From assembly GCA_016210005.1 (NCBI GenBank), contig JACQVA010000262.1, positions 1 to 64,000 on the forward strand: 64,000 nt of DNA. The letters run 5' to 3'. Positions 60,218-64,000 of the stretch are shown piece after piece. Every line of letters starts with the position of its first letter. Within the stretch, counting starts at the first letter, position 1. Made by a program: the position numbers and the translations under genes. This stretch comes from Deltaproteobacteria bacterium. Its GTDB lineage: Bacteria > Desulfobacterota > Binatia > HRBIN30 > JACQVA1. The notes under the pieces are model-generated. The model saw nothing but the letters and a program-made list of their open reading frames with translations, did no database searches and was not told where the DNA came from.

Positions 60218-62749
60218 CTCCTTCGCCAAGCAGTATGCGGCGGTCTCGACCATCGCGGTGTCGAGGACGCCTTGGCCCAGGTCGGCGACGACCGTCGGCC
60301 GTGCTTCCTTGAGCAAGATCTCCTCACGCCACTTCTGGAACGAGGAGAGGAAGAAGCCGGTCCGCGAGGTGATCGCACCGAGCATGCCACCGGTGTGCAG
60401 CCACCCCACGCCGCGCTCGACGAAGGCCGCGTAGACGTCGTTCTTGGTTCGCGGGTAGGTCTTCTCGATGTACGCCTTGGACGGCTTGCTGGCCTCACCG
60501 AACGGTGGATTCATGAGCACGACCTCGAACTGCTGGCGACACACGTCGATGAAGGCGAAGCCGCGCTCGGCGTCGTCGGCGAACAGCCGCCGCAGGAAAC
60601 CCTTGCCATTCGCTGCTCCGCTCGCATACCGATGCAGCTCCGCGATCACGCGCTCGTCCGCATCGTCCCAAAACTTCTTGTCGGTGATACCCGAGAGGTC
60701 GAAGAGCACCATCTGCTCGGCCTTGCGCCGCTCTGGCTCCGGAAACAATGCGAGCTGTTCCTTCTTCGGCCGTTTCAGCCATTGCTGCTTCGCGCGCGCG
60801 ATGTCGTCGCGCACCTCCTCTTCGATCTTGAGCAGGGAACCGGCTTCGCCTGCCAGTTTCATCGAGTCGAAGACGCGGCGAACCAAGTCACCCAAGAGCT
60901 TCGGTTCCAAGCCAGCGGTGAACTCTTCCAGCAATTCGCGTTCACCGGGCATCGGCTCGGCGCACGCGATGTTCGAGCGTGTGATCCGCGGCCGCTCGGC
61001 GACCTTCAGGCCCAGACGCTGAAACGATCGCTGCGCCCGCAGCCACAACGCCAGCGCCGCGATCTGTGTGGCACGCAGGTCGATGTCGATGCCGTGCAGG
61101 TTGTGCTGCAGGACCAACGCCGGCAACGCACGGCGGAGCGACTCCAGCGTTGGGTAGGCGGTAGGCAGAGGGCAGAAGGCAGAATTCGAGTAGTCGTACC
61201 CTATCTCCTGGAGATCGCGTTCATAAGCCCTTTGATCAACCTGCCAACTTCCGCAGCTGATGCGAGGAGTGTCTCCGCCTGTTCCCGCGTTAAGTACTTC
61301 AGCCGCTGGGCAATCATGGCTTGCGTCTCCACCTCGCGAACCGAACCGTGCGCGATCGAGAGGAAGTTCACGAACTCCTTGGCCGACGACCGGCCCTGGC
61401 CCTCTGCGATGTTCGATGGAATCGACACCGCCGCGCGGCGGATCTGCGATGTCAGCGCGAACTGTTCCTCTTTCGGAAAGCTCCGTGTCGCCTGATACAC
61501 CAGCTCCACGAGATCCATCGCCTTCTGCCAGCCGATGAGATCCCTGTAATTCTGTCCCGCCATCACTTCCTCCCTCTGCCATCAGCCCACTGCCTACTGC
61601 TTCCTCCGCTGCCTTCAGCCTACTGCCTACCGCATACTGCTCTTCCCAGCACTCTTCGTAGATGGTCTCGAGGACATCGAAGCCGTACAGGAGGAAGTGG
61701 GCGCTGCCGCACGCTGGGTCGAGCAGCTTCAGGTCGCGTGGGTCCTTCTTCGGGCGATGATGGACGTAGATTGACGCCACCGTCCCATCGCCCCTCCCAT
61801 TGGTACCCTCACCCTCGCCCTCTCCCGCGGGTGATGCGGGAGAGGGGATTTCTCCGCTGCCGTCTGCCGTCTGCCTACTGCCTACTTTTTCCCCGCCCGC
61901 GTCGAGGAAGACCTCGTTCGGTTGGTACACGAGGTAACGGCAGGTCTCCTTGAGGCGCGTGCTACGCCGCTGCATCTCGAACCAGATGCGGCCGAGGGTG
62001 TTGTCGACCAAGAACTGGACGACGTACCGCGGCGTGTAGAACTGGTTGCGGAACGCTAGCTCGTAGGAGTTCCGCGGTGCGCTACTTTCCTTGCGCGCTT
62101 TGTCGCGCAGCTCCTTGGGGGTGAAGTATTGGTAGATCCAGCCGATCGTCTCGTCCTCATCCCACACGGCGGCAATGGCGTCACCGTTCAGAATGTCGAG
62201 CACCTGCTTCACGCACGCATCCGACGGAAAGATGATCGACTGCGGTAGGTGCCGCTCGAAGAGTACGCCCAGCTCGGTTGCCAGATCGTCGAAGAGGCAT
62301 TCCAGGTAGAGCCGATAGCCGCCATCGAGAACGCCGCCGTTCTTCGCCGCTCGGCATGCTTCCGGGCTTACCTTCTGGAAGAGCAGGAAGCCCTTCGATT
62401 CCTTGCCGTGGCCGACCGAGTCGGGAATCAGCTCGCGGCTGTCGTGCTCCATCAGCTTCAGCGCCGCCAGTCGGTTGAGATGCGTGAACGCGGTCTCGCG
62501 GACGAATTGCTCGACGGCATCCTTGCGCGCGATGCCGAAGCTCTCGATGTGGCCGATCGCGTCGATGATGCTGGCGCGCAAGACGGGCACCGTCTCGTCG
62601 CCATACGGTGCAAACTCCTCAGCGACAAGGAACTGCCCCTTGGGAGTCACCCCGTATCGGCCCTCAAGTTGCCCGCGGACATCTTCCTCCAGCGCCTGGC
62701 GGCAGGCGACGACGGCGGAGCGGAGGGCGTTGCGGAGGGACTTATCCAC
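60197..62749 (-). CDS. pglX: BREX methyltransferase PglX, N-terminal part
   Basis: 850 residues from GTG 62749 (GGGGGGAAG upstream). N-terminal helical region; then NQFYTPRYVVQFLVDNTLGRIW; SAM motif LLDPACGSAHFLLYGFDV (about 343); catalytic VVLMNPPFGEAS (about 746). It should methylate adenine in the BREX site. Two foreign segments keep the frame open. One near residues 285-325 is made of a palindrome and a heptamer array. The other, between motif I and HNLHGIDID, holds a complete S23 gene read in another frame. The protein stops after SMVET-like AMVETAAYCLAKEAG at array A3, so the target-recognition half is missing. Confidence 0.9.
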   Translation of the reverse strand: MDKSLRNALRSAVVACRQALEEDVRGQLEGRYGVTPKGQFLVAEEFAPYGDETVPVLRASIIDAIGHIESFGIARKDAVEQFVRETAFTHLNRLAALKLMEHDSRELIPDSVGHGKESKGFLLFQKVSPEACRAAKNGGVLDGGYRLYLECLFDDLATELGVLFERHLPQSIIFPSDACVKQVLDILNGDAIAAVWDEDETIGWIYQYFTPKELRDKARKESSAPRNSYELAFRNQFYTPRYVVQFLVDNTLGRIWFEMQRRSTRLKETCRYLVYQPNEVFLDAGGEKVGSRQTADGSGEIPSPASPAGEGEGEGTNGRGDGTVASIYVHHRPKKDPRDLKLLDPACGSAHFLLYGFDVLETIYEECWEEQYAVGSRLKAAEEAVGSGLMAEGGSDGGTELQGSHRLAEGDGSRGAGVSGDTELSERGTVRADIADPPRGGVDSIEHRRGPGPVVGQGVRELPLDRARFGSRGGDASHDCPAAEVLNAGTGGDTPRISCGSWQVDQRAYERDLQEIGYDYSNSAFCPLPTAYPTLESLRRALPALVLQHNLHGIDIDLRATQIAALALWLRAQRSFQRLGLKVAERPRITRSNIACAEPMPGERELLEEFTAGLEPKLLGDLVRRVFDSMKLAGEAGSLLKIEEEVRDDIARAKQQWLKRPKKEQLALFPEPERRKAEQMVLFDLSGITDKKFWDDADERVIAELHRYASGAANGKGFLRRLFADDAERGFAFIDVCRQQFEVVLMNPPFGEASKPSKAYIEKTYPRTKNDVYAAFVERGVGWLHTGGMLGAITSRTGFFLSSFQKWREEILLKEARPTVVADLGQGVLDTAMVETAAYCLAKEAGVSEP
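61152..61186. repeat. Heptamer array A4
   Basis: On the plus strand: GGGTAGG, CGGTAGG, CAGAGGG, CAGAAGG, CAGAATT. It lies at the 3' edge of the S23 insert in pglX. Confidence 0.8.
61201..61563 (-). CDS. S23 / four-helix-bundle protein nested in pglX
   Basis: 120 residues. Classic S23 family (23S rRNA intervening-sequence protein): YRDLIGWQKAMDLVELVYQ, FPKEEQFALTSQIRRAAVSIPSNIAEGQGR and EFVNFLSIAHGSVREVETQ, split over four helices. It has its own ribosome site (GGAGGAAG) and ATG 61563. It is coded on the same strand as pglX but in another frame, and is bordered by heptamer arrays A4 and A5. Function unknown; relatives occur inside rRNA genes and other genes as inserted units. Confidence 0.92.
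   Translation of the reverse strand: MAGQNYRDLIGWQKAMDLVELVYQATRSFPKEEQFALTSQIRRAAVSIPSNIAEGQGRSSAKEFVNFLSIAHGSVREVETQAMIAQRLKYLTREQAETLLASAAEVGRLIKGLMNAISRR
61572..61641. repeat. Heptamer array A5
   Basis: On the minus strand: GCAGTAT, GCGGTAG, GCAGTAG, GCTGAAG, GCAGCGG, a 5-base slip, then GCAGTAG, GCAGTGG, GCTGATG, GCAGAGG. It is the longest array, at the 5' edge of the S23 insert, translated within pglX. Confidence 0.85.
61818..61846. repeat. REP-like palindrome inside pglX
   Basis: Perfect 11-base arms CCCTCTCCCGC and GCGGGAGAGGG with a 7-base loop, translated within pglX as a Pro/Gly/Glu-rich stretch (PSPASPAGEGEGEG). Same family as 19945-19965. Confidence 0.8.
61852..61889. repeat. 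Heptamer array A6
   Basis: On the minus strand: GCAGTAG, GCAGACG, GCAGACG, GCAGCGG after a leading GTAG. It stands next to the palindrome at 61818 and no gene is carried between them, as if it were an empty or collapsed cassette. Confidence 0.8.
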
Positions 62750-63197
62750 GCTTCCCCCCGTCCTGACCCTTTCGACTTGGCTCGGGACAGGCTTCCTCAG
62801 CAAGGAGGAAAGGATCATCGCCGCCGGTCCGCCTTCCTCCCCCCTTGCGGGGGAGGATTGAGGTGGGGGGTGCCTGACTCAGAGCCGCGCAAATCGCCGC
62901 GATAACACCGTCGTGGTTTCGCAAGACCTCGTTGTTCCAAAATCTGAGCACTCGAAATCCCTGCGACTCCAACCATGCCGTTCGTTGGGCGTCGCGACCC
63001 GCCTGCTCCGCATGTTGGGCGCCGTCGACTTCCACAATCAGGCGCCTTTCCAAACAGGCGAAATCTGCGACGTAGGGCCCGAGTGGCTGCTGCCGCCGAA
63101 ACTTGTGGCCGTGGAGTTGGCGCAGCCGGAGGTAACGCCACAACGTGCGCTCAGCTTCCGTAGGGTTCTTCCGCAGCAGCCGTGCCGTGCTGGCCAT
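62742..63197 (-). CDS. DUF559 endonuclease-like protein
   Basis: 151 residues. DUF559 (Vsr/MTES-like) nuclease fold: RLLRKNPTEAERTLWRYLR, HKFRRQQPLGPYVADFAC, LIVEVDGAQHAEQAGRDAQRTAWL, FRVLRFWNNEVL; the Asp/Glu residues of VADF and VEVDG fit a PD-(D/E)xK site. The C-terminal tail (PTSILPRKGGGRRTGG) is coded by a palindromic repeat. It is inserted between brxC and pglX, overlapping the pglX start by eight bases. ATG 63197. Confidence 0.88.
   Translation of the reverse strand: MASTARLLRKNPTEAERTLWRYLRLRQLHGHKFRRQQPLGPYVADFACLERRLIVEVDGAQHAEQAGRDAQRTAWLESQGFRVLRFWNNEVLRNHDGVIAAICAALSQAPPTSILPRKGGGRRTGGDDPFLLAEEACPEPSRKGQDGGKRG
62836..62856. repeat. Palindrome in the DUF559 3' end
   Basis: Arms CCTCCCCC and GGGGGAGG with a 5-base loop, coding the Gly-rich tail of the DUF559 protein. 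Confidence 0.7.
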
Positions 63198-63215
63198 GCC
63201 TACCCCCCATCCTAA

Positions 63216-63238
63216 CCTTCCCCCGCAAGGGGGGAAGG
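63216..63238. repeat. Palindrome upstream of DUF559
   Basis: Arms CCTTCCCCC and GGGGGAAGG with a GCAAG loop, 19 bases upstream of the DUF559 start codon. With the copy at 62836 it brackets the gene. Confidence 0.75.
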
Positions 63239-63276
63239 AACTTCGCGTTGAGGCCGCCGCTCGCGATGCCCCACGA

Positions 63277-63299
63277 CCTTCCCCCGCAAGGCGGAAGGA
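63277..63299. repeat. Second, imperfect palindrome upstream of DUF559
   Basis: CCTTCCCCCGCAAGGCGGAAGG, a variant of the 63216 palindrome with one mismatched pair, in the 176-base gap between brxC and DUF559. No gene is visible in this gap. Confidence 0.65.
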
Positions 63300-63340
63300 A
63301 CCGTAGAGCAAGCTGTTGCGGAGTTACAAATCACCGTGTT

Positions 63341-63379
63341 GACCTCCCAGCCTGCAGTCTCTAGCCTCCAGCCTCATTC
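63341..63379. repeat. Heptamer array A7
   Basis: On the minus strand: GAGGCTG, GAGGCTA, GAGACTG, CAGGCTG. The brxC stop codon (TGA) is formed at its first unit, as the stop of the pglX C-terminal part is at array A1. Confidence 0.85.
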
Positions 63380-64000
63380 CAAAACGATCCGCACGCCCTC
63401 GGCCAGCAGCTTCAGCAGGTGCTCCTTGAGCCGCTCGATGCCGGCCTCCACGTCTGCTGGGCTTTCAAGCCGACTGCCGAGAAATGCGGCCAACCGCACC
63501 CGCTCAACCCGCTGGTTCGGTGCGGCCATGCTTGCAAGCACCTGCAGGGCCGCGCCGCTCAGTCCTGCCACGGCGGCCATGTCGGCTTCGATCTCGTTGA
63601 GCGAGCTGCGGCAGGTGCTGCATGCCGGATTGCTGGCAGCGAGGCTCAGCTCCGCACATGATCGGCGCTGTAACGGTGCCAAGATGCCATCTTTTTGGGC
63701 CTGCGGAATGCTCGGGTCTGCCGCAACTGTCGCCCAGTCGGGTTGCCCCTTGATCTCCTCGATCGCCGTGGCGAACAACGTTGCCCGCTCCGTGTGCGCC
63801 GCTTCGTACAGACGACGGTGCTCGGCCTCGATAGCGGCGGCTGCCTGCCGCATCGCTTCGACTGCTTCGAAGAAGTTGGGGGATTGCAGGTTCTCTTGCA
63901 GCTCCTTGGCGCGGTCGACGAGGGCGCCTTCGCCGGTGCGAACCTGAACCGCCGGCCACTGCTCGTCCAAAACCGACCGGGCAGCGCGAATGATGTTGAG
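63374..64000 (-). CDS. brxC: BREX protein BrxC, C-terminal end (partial)
   Basis: 208 residues, open to the window edge. Only the helical C-terminal region of BrxC is seen: VRTGEGALVDRAKELQENLQ, FEAVEAMRQAAAAIEAEHRRLYEAAH, and a closing LKEHLLKLLAEGVRIVLE. The identification rests on this pattern and on position directly upstream of pglX, as in type 1 BREX, where BrxC is a large DUF499-like ATPase. The stop codon falls in heptamer array A7. Confidence 0.8.
   Translation of the reverse strand, partial: LNIIRAARSVLDEQWPAVQVRTGEGALVDRAKELQENLQSPNFFEAVEAMRQAAAAIEAEHRRLYEAAHTERATLFATAIEEIKGQPDWATVAADPSIPQAQKDGILAPLQRRSCAELSLAASNPACSTCRSSLNEIEADMAAVAGLSGAALQVLASMAAPNQRVERVRLAAFLGSRLESPADVEAGIERLKEHLLKLLAEGVRIVLE

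Noticed and set aside
57768-63379. Heptamer arrays as CRISPR or CRISPR-like arrays
   Set aside because: Units are 7 bases with no spacers, and there are no cas genes in the window.

Overview
The window is high-GC, densely packed bacterial chromosome. Several features suggest an uncultivated lineage near the old Deltaproteobacteria, with Candidatus Binatota my best guess: a long CoA-dependent catabolic operon with EtfAB/EtfD and a TonB receptor, a secreted protein ending in dockerin-like repeats, tandem family III CoA-transferases, and many short palindromic repeats. This is inference; no rRNA gene is present to confirm it.

Layout. 1-10600: a GT-C type membrane glycosyltransferase, a prepilin, a PIN toxin with a broken antitoxin, a TetR regulator, an NAD-dependent epimerase, an adenosine-deaminase-family enzyme, a large secreted metzincin-like protein, smpB and tRNA-Met(CAU). 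10957-26793: one minus-strand catabolic operon of twelve genes. Read from its promoter end it encodes nitronate monooxygenase, EtfD, EtfB, EtfA, a DUF35 protein, a thiolase-like protein, a crotonase, two acyl-CoA dehydrogenases, a double-hotdog MaoC hydratase, a ketosteroid-dehydrogenase-like flavoprotein and a fused double CoA-transferase. The gene set resembles steroid or isoprenoid side-chain degradation modules. A palindromic operator candidate lies upstream, and a TonB-dependent receptor is encoded behind it.

29679-51921 is mostly housekeeping: pyrE, groEL, an alanine-zipper lipoprotein, rnhB, an E2 acyltransferase with lipB and lipA, a rubrerythrin-DUF3501-PerR peroxide module, a LonN-domain protein, a NuoI-like ferredoxin, rhodanese-MoeB, purF, accessory genes typical of tungsten aldehyde oxidoreductase loci but without the catalytic subunit, transketolase, trmB and a pteridine-reductase-like SDR.

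52026-64000 is a defence island. It begins at a fragment of a lysyl-tRNA synthetase gene and carries a type 1 BREX locus on the minus strand: brxC (cut by the window end), pglX, pglZ, brxL. The locus is riddled with small cassettes. A DUF559 endonuclease lies between brxC and pglX. An S23 four-helix-bundle gene sits inside pglX in another frame without closing the pglX frame. A DUF4258/DUF2283 cassette on the opposite strand cuts pglX in two. A DUF433 / AbrB-like / VapC group lies between pglX and pglZ. Seven short arrays of heptamer repeats (GAGGCTG-like or GCAGTAG-like) mark the edges of these inserts. I regard this heptamer-bordered cassette family, and the split pglX it has produced, as the most novel feature of the window.
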